In this document: positions 23,582-31,349 of the stretch, piece by piece | Layout: each line of letters starts with the position of its first letter | How positions within the stretch are numbered: position 1 is the stretch's first letter | DNA from: Psychrobacillus sp042945595 | GTDB taxonomy: Bacteria; Bacillota; Bacilli; Bacillales_A; Planococcaceae | Assembly (NCBI RefSeq): GCF_042945595.1 | Contig: NZ_CP168493.1 | Span: 1,488,001-1,552,000 of the forward strand | Length of the DNA: 64,000 nt | Direction of reading: 5' to 3' | Notes under the pieces: model-generated | The model's database searches: none | What the model was told of the DNA's origin: nothing | Seen by the model: the letters and a program-made list of their open reading frames with translations, nothing else | Position numbers and translations under genes: made by a program

Positions 23582-25026
23582 TTGATACGAATTCATTATT
23601 TTCCAGTATGTCAGAAGCAGAAGAGTTTTTGAAAGAAAAGTTTGGTGTCAATGAATCTTATGATGTTGGTAATTTGCATACACATTTATTTGATTTTCCA
23701 GTGTTACTTATCTATATAAATGGATTAGTTGATGGTGCAGTTCTAACGGAGTTATTGGCAAATGTGCAAGAAAATAAATGGGAAACAGATTTAGATGAAA
23801 ATAGAGTAATGGAACACTATTTTCCATATCACTCCATTACTCAATATGATTCAAAAGAAAAATGGCTAGTAGCACTTCTCAGTGGTCAAGTAACATTTAT
23901 ATTGAAGAATGGGTCTGTCTATACGATTGATGTTCGAACTTATCCAGGCAGACAGCCAGAAGAACCGGATAACGAGAAGGTAGTGAGAGGGTCAAGGGAT
24001 GGTTTTACGGAAAACATTGTCCAAAATACAGCTCTTATCAGAAGAAGAATTCGAGATACGGACTTACGTTTCGAGTTGCATCAAGTATCTACGATTGGCC
24101 AAACGGACATTGCGATTTCTTTTATTAAAGGGATAGCTAACGAAGATAATTTAGCCCAAATTCGAGATAGGATGAACCAAATTCAACATGATGGGTTCAC
24201 AATGACGGATAAAGCATTGGAAGAATGGATATTTAAGCAAGGGTTTCATCCGCTTCCGTTTGTTCGATTTACAGAAAGACCAGATATTGCAGCAGCACAT
24301 TTATTGGAAGGACATATCGTAATAATTGTTGATACATCACCATCTGTAATCATTGTGCCAACAACATTATTTCACCATCTTCAACATGCGGAGGAGTATA
24401 GACAAGCACCGATAATTGGTACAATCGTTAGATGGATACGTTTTACAGGTGTATTACTAAGTCTTTTCCTACTACCATTTTGGTATTTACTTGCAAAACA
24501 TTCTGAATATCTTCCGAAGTCATTGGATTTTTTAGGTCCAAAAGATGTAGGTGAAATTCCGTTGTTAGTACAGATATTATTTGCAGATGTTGGAATTGAA
24601 TTTTTGAGGTTAGCGGCGATTCACACACCGACACCTTTGTCGACTGCTATGGGTATTATTGCAGCGTTAGTAATAGGGCAAATGGCCGTTGATGTGGGTT
24701 TATTCATTCCAGAAGTGATTTTGTATACAGCGATTACAGCGATATTTACTTTTGCTATACCATCCTATGAGTTAAGTATTAGTACGAAAATTTTTAGAAC
24801 GCTTCTTTTACTTAGTACAGCATTGTTAGGAGTAAATGGTTTTTTTGTAGCAAATGTATGTTTACTTTGGTATGTATGTTCCGTAAGACCTTTAAATGTC
24901 CCTTATTTATGGCCAGCACTCCCTTTCTTTCCGAAAGCCTTTCTACGTATTCTGATCAGATTTCCAATGCCGACTAATGCAAAAAGACCATATATTACAC
25001 GAGCGCCTGTTCGAAAAAGGTCTTGA
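23578..25026 (+). CDS. spoVAF: stage V sporulation protein AF (GerA-family membrane protein)
   Basis: A 482-residue protein of the GerA/SpoVAF family. It has a soluble N-terminal domain (about 1-275) with the family motif TALIRRRIRDTDLRFE, then about four or five membrane segments to residue 450 and a basic tail. SpoVAF is in the inner spore membrane and modulates germinant signalling or DPA release. The GTG start overlaps the sigF stop. The usual upstream spoVAA-AE genes are absent. lysA follows, as in B. subtilis. Confidence 0.9.
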   Translation: MIDTNSLFSSMSEAEEFLKEKFGVNESYDVGNLHTHLFDFPVLLIYINGLVDGAVLTELLANVQENKWETDLDENRVMEHYFPYHSITQYDSKEKWLVALLSGQVTFILKNGSVYTIDVRTYPGRQPEEPDNEKVVRGSRDGFTENIVQNTALIRRRIRDTDLRFELHQVSTIGQTDIAISFIKGIANEDNLAQIRDRMNQIQHDGFTMTDKALEEWIFKQGFHPLPFVRFTERPDIAAAHLLEGHIVIIVDTSPSVIIVPTTLFHHLQHAEEYRQAPIIGTIVRWIRFTGVLLSLFLLPFWYLLAKHSEYLPKSLDFLGPKDVGEIPLLVQILFADVGIEFLRLAAIHTPTPLSTAMGIIAALVIGQMAVDVGLFIPEVILYTAITAIFTFAIPSYELSISTKIFRTLLLLSTALLGVNGFFVANVCLLWYVCSVRPLNVPYLWPALPFFPKAFLRILIRFPMPTNAKRPYITRAPVRKRS

Positions 25027-25095
25027 ATAACATTGCAATTTCCTCTTTTACTGTGGTAAAGTTCATATAGATAAAGAGGAGAAGAGGCGGGGTAC

Positions 25096-26412
25096 ATGGT
25101 GATGATATCAAAGCATGCTGTAAATGAAAAAGGTCACTTATTATTAGGTGGAATAGATAGTATAGAATTAGCCAAAACATACGGAACACCACTATTTGTA
25201 TATGATCTGTCGCTTATTAGAGAACGTGCACGTTCATTTATTAATACGTTTAAAGAACAAAATGTACAAGCCCAGGTTGCATATGCTAGTAAAGCCTTTT
25301 CAAGTGTAGCGATGTATCAAGTGATGGATCAAGAAAATTTATCCCTTGACGTAGTGTCAGCAGGAGAATTATATACTGCACTAAAGGCAGGATACCCTGT
25401 AGAACGTATTCATTTTCACGGGAATAATAAAAGTAAATCGGAATTATTGCTTGCACTCGAACATAACATAGGTTGTGTCGTGGTAGATAACTTTTATGAA
25501 ATTGAATTACTAAAAGAATTAACTACTGAACGTAACCAAAAAGTGAATATTTTATTGAGAGTTACTCCAGGGGTAGAGGCGCATACGCATGATTATATTA
25601 CAACTGGTCAACAAGATTCAAAATTTGGCTTTGATTTACTAAATGGACAAGCGGACCGAGCATTTCAAGAAGTTTATCTAGATGAACATATCCAATTACT
25701 AGGTTTGCATTGTCATATTGGATCACAAATTTTCGAAACAGTTGGTTTTAAAGTAGCTGCAGAAAAACTCATAAAAAAAATGATTGCATGGTATAATGAA
25801 TATAATTTTCAATGTACTGTACTAAATTTAGGTGGAGGATTCGGGATTAAATATACAGATGAAGATACCCCTTTAGAGCCTTCTGTATACGTGAAAGAAA
25901 TGGTAATAGTCGTGAAAAAGTTAGTTTCAAACACTGATTTTGCGATGCCAGAAATCTGGATTGAACCGGGTCGTTCTCTCGTAGGGGATGCCGGTACATC
26001 TTTATACACAATTGGAGCAGAAAAAGAAGTTCCAAACGTTCGGAATTACCTTGCAGTAGATGGGGGTATGTCAGATAATATTCGACCTGCATTATATGGT
26101 GCATTATACGATGCAGTTATTGCGAACAAAATCGACTATAAAATTGAAAAAGAGTATACGATAGCTGGCAAGTGTTGTGAATCAGGGGATAAACTAATTG
26201 AACATATTTCATTACCAAAAGCAGTGGCTGGGGATGTTTTAGCTATGTTCTGTACGGGTGCATATGGATATGCTATGGCAAGTAATTACAATCGGTTGAC
26301 AAGACCTGCAGTCGTTTTCGTGGAGCATGCAAAGCACCAACTAGCAGTAAGACGTGAAACGTTAGAAGATATCGTCCATCTAGATCTTCCTTTAACAATG
26401 AAAAAGGAGTGA
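25096..26412 (+). CDS. lysA: diaminopimelate decarboxylase
   Basis: PLP enzyme making lysine from meso-diaminopimelate, the last step of lysine synthesis. It also draws on the pool used for peptidoglycan and spore dipicolinate. The 438 residues match the family length. VAYASKAFSS carries the PLP lysine, HFHGNNKS and LGGGFGI bind phosphate, EPGRSLVG follows, and GKCCESGD holds the second active-site cysteine. GAGG 8 bases upstream supports ATG 25096. Confidence 0.96.
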   Translation: MVMISKHAVNEKGHLLLGGIDSIELAKTYGTPLFVYDLSLIRERARSFINTFKEQNVQAQVAYASKAFSSVAMYQVMDQENLSLDVVSAGELYTALKAGYPVERIHFHGNNKSKSELLLALEHNIGCVVVDNFYEIELLKELTTERNQKVNILLRVTPGVEAHTHDYITTGQQDSKFGFDLLNGQADRAFQEVYLDEHIQLLGLHCHIGSQIFETVGFKVAAEKLIKKMIAWYNEYNFQCTVLNLGGGFGIKYTDEDTPLEPSVYVKEMVIVVKKLVSNTDFAMPEIWIEPGRSLVGDAGTSLYTIGAEKEVPNVRNYLAVDGGMSDNIRPALYGALYDAVIANKIDYKIEKEYTIAGKCCESGDKLIEHISLPKAVAGDVLAMFCTGAYGYAMASNYNRLTRPAVVFVEHAKHQLAVRRETLEDIVHLDLPLTMKKE

Positions 26413-26419
26413 TGAATGG

Positions 26420-26521
26420 ATGAAAAAACAAAATATTATTCTCTTTCTTATGTTGCTATTAGTTGGAATTGGTTGGGGAGTAGTGTATTGGCTCTTTTTT
26501 GCTCCGAATGGAAATTTGTAA
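26420..26521 (+). CDS. small single-TM protein, 33 residues
   Basis: Short frame starting ATG AAA AAA, giving MKKQNIILFLMLLLVGIGW, then a short remainder ending APNGNL. It has a basic N-terminus, one membrane segment and a short outside tail. GGAG at about 26406 lies 11 bases before the ATG, and the frame starts 8 bases after lysA. It is too short for usual gene finders. It may be a real small membrane protein read with lysA, or chance. I do not recognise a family. Confidence 0.5.
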   Translation: MKKQNIILFLMLLLVGIGWGVVYWLFFAPNGNL

Positions 26522-26584
26522 TTTGAATAACTGTCGTGTAAGATAGAAAAAGTTTCTTTAAGAAATTAAAAGAGGGTCTAACAT

Positions 26585-26944
26585 ATGTTACTAAGGTATA
26601 AAAAAGCATTTGAGAAAATTTCTATGGGGCTTCTTTCTTTCATGCCTCAAGAAAAAGACGTAAAGAAGTTATTAGAAACAATTCATCAATATGAAACTGA
26701 TCCGAATTGGCACTTGTTCCTATGGAAAAGGGAAGAGGATTTAGTAGGGATAGTTGGCGTTCGAATGCAAGATTCAAATGGAATCATTCAGCATATATCG
26801 GTTAATCCCTCTCATCGAGGAGAAGGTATTGGGAGAGAAATGATTCAAAATTTGCCATCTATTCTACATACAACATCTATTCAACCATCAGATGAAACAA
26901 AATCTTTTTTTGAAAAATGTCAAATGGAAAATGAAGAGGAATGA
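26585..26944 (+). CDS. ribT: RibT, GNAT-family protein of riboflavin operons
   Basis: A 119-residue GNAT-fold protein strongly resembling B. subtilis RibT: RYKKAFEKISMGLLSFMP, then HLFLWKREEDLVGIVGV, HISVNPSHRGEGIG and SFFEKCQ. RibT is the terminal gene of the B. subtilis rib operon, but its reaction is unknown. Here ribD, E, AB and H are not upstream, so ribT is an orphan after lysA. As in B. subtilis it is followed by a convergent ypuF. Its terminator overlaps its stop codon. Confidence 0.9.
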   Translation: MLLRYKKAFEKISMGLLSFMPQEKDVKKLLETIHQYETDPNWHLFLWKREEDLVGIVGVRMQDSNGIIQHISVNPSHRGEGIGREMIQNLPSILHTTSIQPSDETKSFFEKCQMENEEE

Positions 26945-26973
26945 CGTTAACATCTGTCATCTCTTCTTTTTTT
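26933..26973 (+). terminator. terminator of ribT
   Basis: GAAGAG..ATGAC (26933-26945, two-base bulge) pairs with GTCATCTCTTC (26956-26966), followed by seven T. The stem includes the ribT stop codon and reaches into the end of ypuF. Confidence 0.7.
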
Positions 26974-27453
26974 GCTTTTTTCTCGTTCTTCAAGTATTTC
27001 TGAACGATCTCTTAGCATATGCTTATGAATAAGATAATCTAACGCTTCTCTATTTTCGATTTTTCTTTTGTTCACTAAAGTTAGTAATTTGGAATCTTTA
27101 ATCTGAATGGAAAAGGGTTGAAATGCACTCGCTTTTTGCATGAGCTCAAGCGAGAGAGTTGTAGCTTGCAGGATTTGTTCATAGTCAATTGTTTCAAAAA
27201 AAGTGGAATCACATGTTTGGATTAATCGTTTGTTACTGGTACTCATTGTTTTAATTGCGCCTGTAATATTTCCTCTTCGCCAATGATACATACTAGTGGA
27301 CATCAGTATTAAAGCCGCTAAGGGATGATCTTTTTGTCTTGGAGCAACCTCTTTCCAATAATCTTCTAATACTTCGTGGCATTCAAAATAGTCGGTGGTT
27401 TCATTAAATTCTTTTAGAAATTGTACAAAATTAGGATGGAATGTAGGATGCAA
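26947..27453 (-). CDS. ypuF: DUF309 protein YpuF
   Basis: A 168-residue all-helical protein of the DUF309 family. The hallmark is FNETTDYFECHEVLEDYWKE near residues 17-36, followed by a HPLAALILMSTSMYHWRRGN segment. Function unknown; possibly metal-binding through the conserved E and H residues. AAAGGTGA before a TTG at 27451-27453 is the better start; a GTG three codons earlier overlaps the ribosome site. It is divergent from scpA, exactly as ypuF is in B. subtilis. Confidence 0.85.
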   Translation of the reverse strand: MHPTFHPNFVQFLKEFNETTDYFECHEVLEDYWKEVAPRQKDHPLAALILMSTSMYHWRRGNITGAIKTMSTSNKRLIQTCDSTFFETIDYEQILQATTLSLELMQKASAFQPFSIQIKDSKLLTLVNKRKIENREALDYLIHKHMLRDRSEILEEREKSKKRRDDRC

Positions 27454-27507
27454 AATAATCACCTTTCCTCTATAATGATGTTAAAAATCGATAATAGGTG
27501 GAGTTTT

Positions 27508-28287
27508 ATGTCGTATGAAGTAAAGACCGAGGCGTTTGAAGGACCTCTTGATTTATTATTGCATTTAATAAATCGTTTGGAAATAGATATATATGATATT
27601 AAAATGGCGGAAATCACTTCACAGTATATGGAGCATATACACGCTATGAGAGTGCTTGAGTTAAATGAAGCTAGTGAATACTTAGTGATGGCAGCAACTT
27701 TATTGTCCATTAAAAGTAAAATGCTTCTTCCAATTCATCAAGATGAGGAAATGGAAGGCGATTTTGATATTTCCTTTGATGATCCTAGGGATGAGTTAGT
27801 ATTAAAGTTAATTGAATATAAAAAGTATAAAGAAGCTGCTAGTAGCTTACATGAAATGGAGGAATCTCGTAATCTATTTTACACAAGACCTCCTGCAGAC
27901 TTGAGTGGTTTTCAAGATAATCAGCCAGTTGCTTTGTTTGAACTAGAAGTTAATGTGTATGATATGTTAGGTGCTTTTCAGAAAATGCTCCGTAGGAAGC
28001 AATTAAATGCGCCACTTCAAACTAGAATTAGTACACAAGAAGTTTCGATAAGAGATCAAATGAAAAATGTACTATCGACTTTAAAACAAAATGGAGGTAA
28101 ATTATCTTTTTATGACTTATTTCCGTCAAGAGATAATATGACAATTGTTATCACATTTTTATCCTTACTCGAACTAATGAAGCGTCAAATTGTTCAAATA
28201 GAACAAAAAAGTAATTTTGAAGAATTATTTGTTCTATTGCGAAAGGAAGATATGGAAAGTGAATTCGAAGATAAACTTATGGAGTAA
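27508..28287 (+). CDS. scpA: segregation and condensation protein A
   Basis: Kleisin subunit of the SMC-ScpA-ScpB condensin, bridging the SMC heads and needed for chromosome segregation. The 259-residue protein has the N-terminal signature FEGPLDLLLHLINRLEIDIYD and the middle KEAASSLHEME region. The C-terminal winged helix is RDNMTIVITFLSLLELMKR. AGGTGGAG precedes the ATG. It overlaps scpB. Confidence 0.95.
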   Translation: MSYEVKTEAFEGPLDLLLHLINRLEIDIYDIKMAEITSQYMEHIHAMRVLELNEASEYLVMAATLLSIKSKMLLPIHQDEEMEGDFDISFDDPRDELVLKLIEYKKYKEAASSLHEMEESRNLFYTRPPADLSGFQDNQPVALFELEVNVYDMLGAFQKMLRRKQLNAPLQTRISTQEVSIRDQMKNVLSTLKQNGGKLSFYDLFPSRDNMTIVITFLSLLELMKRQIVQIEQKSNFEELFVLLRKEDMESEFEDKLME

Positions 28288-28852
28288 AATGGAGAGCTTG
28301 CTATTTGTTAGTGGTGATGATGGGTTAACAAAAAAGCAATTAGCATTTTTGACAGAAACAACAGAAGAAGTGGTCACACAAACGTTAGATAAAATGATGC
28401 AAGAATATGAGTCGAGCGCAGAACGAGGAATTGTCATCAAACAGCTGGCTGGGACCTATCAATTTGTGACCAAATTAGCCAATGTGCAAACAATTCAAAA
28501 GTTAGTAGAAAATCCTACTTCCCAGTCACTCTCTCAAGCGTCATTAGAAGTATTGGCAATTATTGCTTATAAACAACCAATTACAAGGGTTGAGATAGAA
28601 GATATCCGAGGCGTGAAGTCAGAAAGACCAATTTATACGTTATCGGCGAAAGGTCTTGTACAAGAGGTTGGTCGTGCAGAAGGAACGGGAAGAGCGATTT
28701 TGTATGGTACAACAACCGAGTTTCTTCAGTATTTTGGACTCAAAGATATTAAAGCACTTCCGCCATTGCCAGAAGAAGTTTCGGTGGATGAAATGGAAGA
28801 CGCGGATTTATTTATGACAAAGTTTCAAGAAGCATTAGTAAAAGAGGAATAA
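28259..28852 (+). CDS. scpB: segregation and condensation protein B
   Basis: Dimeric winged-helix partner that binds ScpA in the condensin complex. The GTG at 28259 gives 197 residues, the length of B. subtilis ScpB, and includes the first helix (NSKINLWSKMESLLF). AAAGGA lies 11 bases upstream. An ATG at 28289 would remove that helix. Signatures are QASLEVLAIIAYKQPITR, then VEIEDIRGVKSERPI. The start lies 29 bases inside scpA, so translation is coupled. Confidence 0.92.
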   Translation: MNSKINLWSKMESLLFVSGDDGLTKKQLAFLTETTEEVVTQTLDKMMQEYESSAERGIVIKQLAGTYQFVTKLANVQTIQKLVENPTSQSLSQASLEVLAIIAYKQPITRVEIEDIRGVKSERPIYTLSAKGLVQEVGRAEGTGRAILYGTTTEFLQYFGLKDIKALPPLPEEVSVDEMEDADLFMTKFQEALVKEE

Positions 28853-28872
28853 CTTAAAGAGGAGTATATATT

Positions 28873-29862
28873 ATAGTCAATAAAACACTTATTTTTTTGT
28901 TGCTTTTCCTATTTTGGCAAACGAATGGTGTCGAGGCTTCATCGTCTTATGTTGTAATTGATGTTAATTCCGGAAGATTACTAGAAGGAAATAATGCTAA
29001 TGCTGAACTTCCGATCGCTAGTTTAACGAAGGTCTGGACAGCTTTAACCGTGTTGAATTCTTGCGATTTGGATGAAGAAATAACTATTTCAGCACAAGCC
29101 TCATCCCAAGAAGGATCCTCTTTATATTTGCAAGCAGGGGAGGTTTGGACTGTGAATTCTCTGCTTCACGGACTTCTTTTGCAATCAGGAAATGATGCTG
29201 CTTATGCACTTGCGGAACATACAGGTGGTTCAATCGAAGGATTTGTCCAAATGATGAACGAAAAAATTCAAATTGCAGGAATGGAGCATGCTCATTTCAC
29301 TAATCCTTCTGGACTTCACAATGATGATCATTATGCATCTGCTTTTGATATGGCTACTATGCTTCGATTGGCGCTTCAAAACGAAAACTTTTATAAAATT
29401 GCATCCGCTAAAACTTTTAAGCCAAAGGAACGAAATGTCCAATGGAGAAATAAGCATAAGCTTTTGCATTATGAGGATGATGCTGTGGCTGGTAAAACAG
29501 GGTTCACCAAAAGAGCTGGTAGAACACTCGTAACGTATTTCAAAGATGGGTCGAAAGAAATTATTGTCGTTACTTTAAATAATTCAAATGATTGGAAAAT
29601 GCATACTTCTTTAGCGGATAAAATTTTCGCTAACTATGAGGTTGTGAAAGTTGTAGAAAAAGGCAAATATAAATTGTTGAATAACGAGGTAATTGAGGTT
29701 AAGCAGGATCGCTTTTTATTGGTGAATAAAGAGGAGAAAAAACAATTGCAGAATGTATTACATATTCCTAGGAAAAAAGATATTGATACACCTTATATGT
29801 GGAACGTTTATATAAATAATGATCTTGCTTTGCGATTTAATGTAACGAAAATTAAAAAATAA
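28873..29862 (+). CDS. dacB: D-alanyl-D-alanine carboxypeptidase, DacB-like
   Basis: Low-molecular-weight penicillin-binding protein that trims stem peptides of cell-wall or spore-cortex peptidoglycan outside the membrane. The SXXK motif is SLTK, with SGNDAA and the KTGFTKRAG box. About 330 residues, somewhat shorter than B. subtilis DacB, which sits in this position after scpB. Start problem: the AGAGGAG ribosome site (28858-28864) points at ATT 28870 or ATA 28873. The only standard start, TTG 28897, lacks a ribosome site and would cut the charged signal-peptide N-terminus (VNKTLIF). Confidence 0.85.
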   Translation: MVNKTLIFLLLFLFWQTNGVEASSSYVVIDVNSGRLLEGNNANAELPIASLTKVWTALTVLNSCDLDEEITISAQASSQEGSSLYLQAGEVWTVNSLLHGLLLQSGNDAAYALAEHTGGSIEGFVQMMNEKIQIAGMEHAHFTNPSGLHNDDHYASAFDMATMLRLALQNENFYKIASAKTFKPKERNVQWRNKHKLLHYEDDAVAGKTGFTKRAGRTLVTYFKDGSKEIIVVTLNNSNDWKMHTSLADKIFANYEVVKVVEKGKYKLLNNEVIEVKQDRFLLVNKEEKKQLQNVLHIPRKKDIDTPYMWNVYINNDLALRFNVTKIKK

Positions 29863-29866
29863 TTTT

Positions 29867-29902
29867 AGAAGACAGTTTTACAAAAAGACTGTCTTCTTTT
29901 AA
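29867..29902 (+). terminator. terminator after dacB-like gene
   Basis: AGAAGACAGT (29867-29876) and ACTGTCTTCT (29888-29897) form a perfect 10-bp stem followed by TTTT. Confidence 0.88.
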
Positions 29903-29964
29903 TTTGGATGAAAGTATGACATAATTCACTCATGTTAGTGGAAAGAATGGACGAGGTGAACGAT

Positions 29965-30699
29965 TTGGAGAGATTACAAAAAGTACTTGCTCACGCAGGT
30001 GTAGCATCAAGAAGAAAGTCAGAAGAAATGATCTTGCAAGGTAAAGTAAAAGTGAATGGTAAAGTAGTGACCGAACTTGGTATAAAAGTGACGGATACGG
30101 ATACAGTGGAAGTAGAAGGAGTTAAGTTAGAAAAAGAACAAAAAGTATACTATTTGCTGTATAAACCAAGAGGTGTTATTTCGGCGGTAACAGATGATAA
30201 AGGTAGAAAGACTGTAACTGATCTGCTACCACATGTGACAGAACGTCTCTATCCAGTAGGTAGATTAGATTATGAAACATCCGGTGTGTTATTACTTACA
30301 AATGATGGCGATTTTTCATATGCATTGACGCATCCTAAATTTAAAGTCGATAAAACCTATGTTGCAAGAGTAAAAGGGATTCCGCTTAAAGAACAATTAC
30401 GCCCATTAGAACGTGGAGTTGTTTTAGAAGATGGTAAAACGGCCCCAGCACGAGTGAAATTATTATCTTCCGAACGTAAAACAGATAAAGCAATCATTGA
30501 AATTACGATTCATGAAGGTAAAAATAGACAAGTTCGACGCATGTTTGATGCAATTGGATTCCCAGTGCAAAAACTAAAACGGGAACGATTTGGCTTTTTA
30601 ACATTGCATAGTCTTAATGCTGGAGAGTGGAGAGAACTGTCTACTCATGAAGTAAAACAGTTACGAGTTCTTGCCGAAACAGGTAAAATAGGGAACTAA
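29965..30699 (+). CDS. rluB: 23S rRNA pseudouridine synthase RluB
   Basis: Makes pseudouridine in helix 89 of 23S rRNA. The 244-residue protein has an N-terminal S4 domain (ERLQKVLAHAGVASRR, then KVKVNGKVV). Its RsuA-type catalytic domain has the catalytic Asp in GRLDYETSGVLLLTNDG and the signature KNRQVRRMFDAIGFPV. GAGG 8 bases before the TTG at 29965 selects that start; the upstream ATG at 29932 has no ribosome site. It sits before resA, as in B. subtilis, but spmA and spmB are missing upstream. Confidence 0.94.
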   Translation: MERLQKVLAHAGVASRRKSEEMILQGKVKVNGKVVTELGIKVTDTDTVEVEGVKLEKEQKVYYLLYKPRGVISAVTDDKGRKTVTDLLPHVTERLYPVGRLDYETSGVLLLTNDGDFSYALTHPKFKVDKTYVARVKGIPLKEQLRPLERGVVLEDGKTAPARVKLLSSERKTDKAIIEITIHEGKNRQVRRMFDAIGFPVQKLKRERFGFLTLHSLNAGEWRELSTHEVKQLRVLAETGKIGN

Positions 30700-30739
30700 A
30701 ACCAAGTATGTTCACAAAGCATTCAAAAGTCTCAATTTT

Positions 30740-30774
30740 AACCGTTATTTATTTTGGTATAATAAATAACGGTT
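30740..30774. promoter_or_regulatory. 14-bp perfect inverted repeat over the resA -10 box
   Basis: AACCGTTATTTATT (30740-30753) and AATAAATAACGGTT (30761-30774) flank a 7-base loop and enclose TATAAT (30758-30763), 36 bases before the resA ATG. No T tract follows, so an operator or RNA stem is more likely than a terminator. Confidence 0.6.
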
Positions 30775-30798
30775 ATGCTTTGAATTGGAGGAAAAGAA

Positions 30799-31335
30799 AT
30801 GGCTCAATCGAAAAAGAAACGGTTATACATAAGATCCGTTATTTTGGTAGTGCTTACATTAGCAATTATATTTACTGTATATTCAAACTTAAATAAAGAA
30901 AAAAATGCAGTACTTAAAGTAGGCGACAAAGCACCAGATTTCGTTTTGGTTGATATGCAAGGAAATGAGCATAGACTTTCAGATTATAAAGGTAAAGGGG
31001 TATTCTTGAATTTTTGGGGAACTTGGTGTAAACCATGTGCAACAGAAATGCCTGCTATGGACAATCAATACAACATTTATAAGGATCATGGAGTTCAAAC
31101 ATTAGCTATCAATATTGGTGAATCAGATTTGAAAGTAAATAGTTTTGCAAAACGTTATGGATTATCATTCCCTATTGCAATCGATCGAAATAAAAGTGTC
31201 ATGGAATTATATAATATTGACCCGTTGCCTACTACTTTTTTAATCAATCCAGACGGTCGGATTGTAAAAATTATAAAAGGTCAAATGACTGAGAAAGATA
31301 TTGCTAATTTTATGGGTCAGGTTAAACCTTCCTAA
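30799..31335 (+). CDS. resA: thiol-disulfide oxidoreductase ResA
   Basis: Membrane-anchored thioredoxin-like protein facing outwards that reduces apocytochrome c haem-binding cysteines. The 178-residue protein has an N-terminal anchor (about residues 9-30) and a TlpA-like domain with FWGTWCKPCATEM and the cis-Pro loop LPTTF. It heads the resABC cytochrome c maturation operon and is preceded by a perfect inverted repeat at its promoter. Confidence 0.95.
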   Translation: MAQSKKKRLYIRSVILVVLTLAIIFTVYSNLNKEKNAVLKVGDKAPDFVLVDMQGNEHRLSDYKGKGVFLNFWGTWCKPCATEMPAMDNQYNIYKDHGVQTLAINIGESDLKVNSFAKRYGLSFPIAIDRNKSVMELYNIDPLPTTFLINPDGRIVKIIKGQMTEKDIANFMGQVKPS

Positions 31336-31349
31336 AGGAGTTCGTAAAA

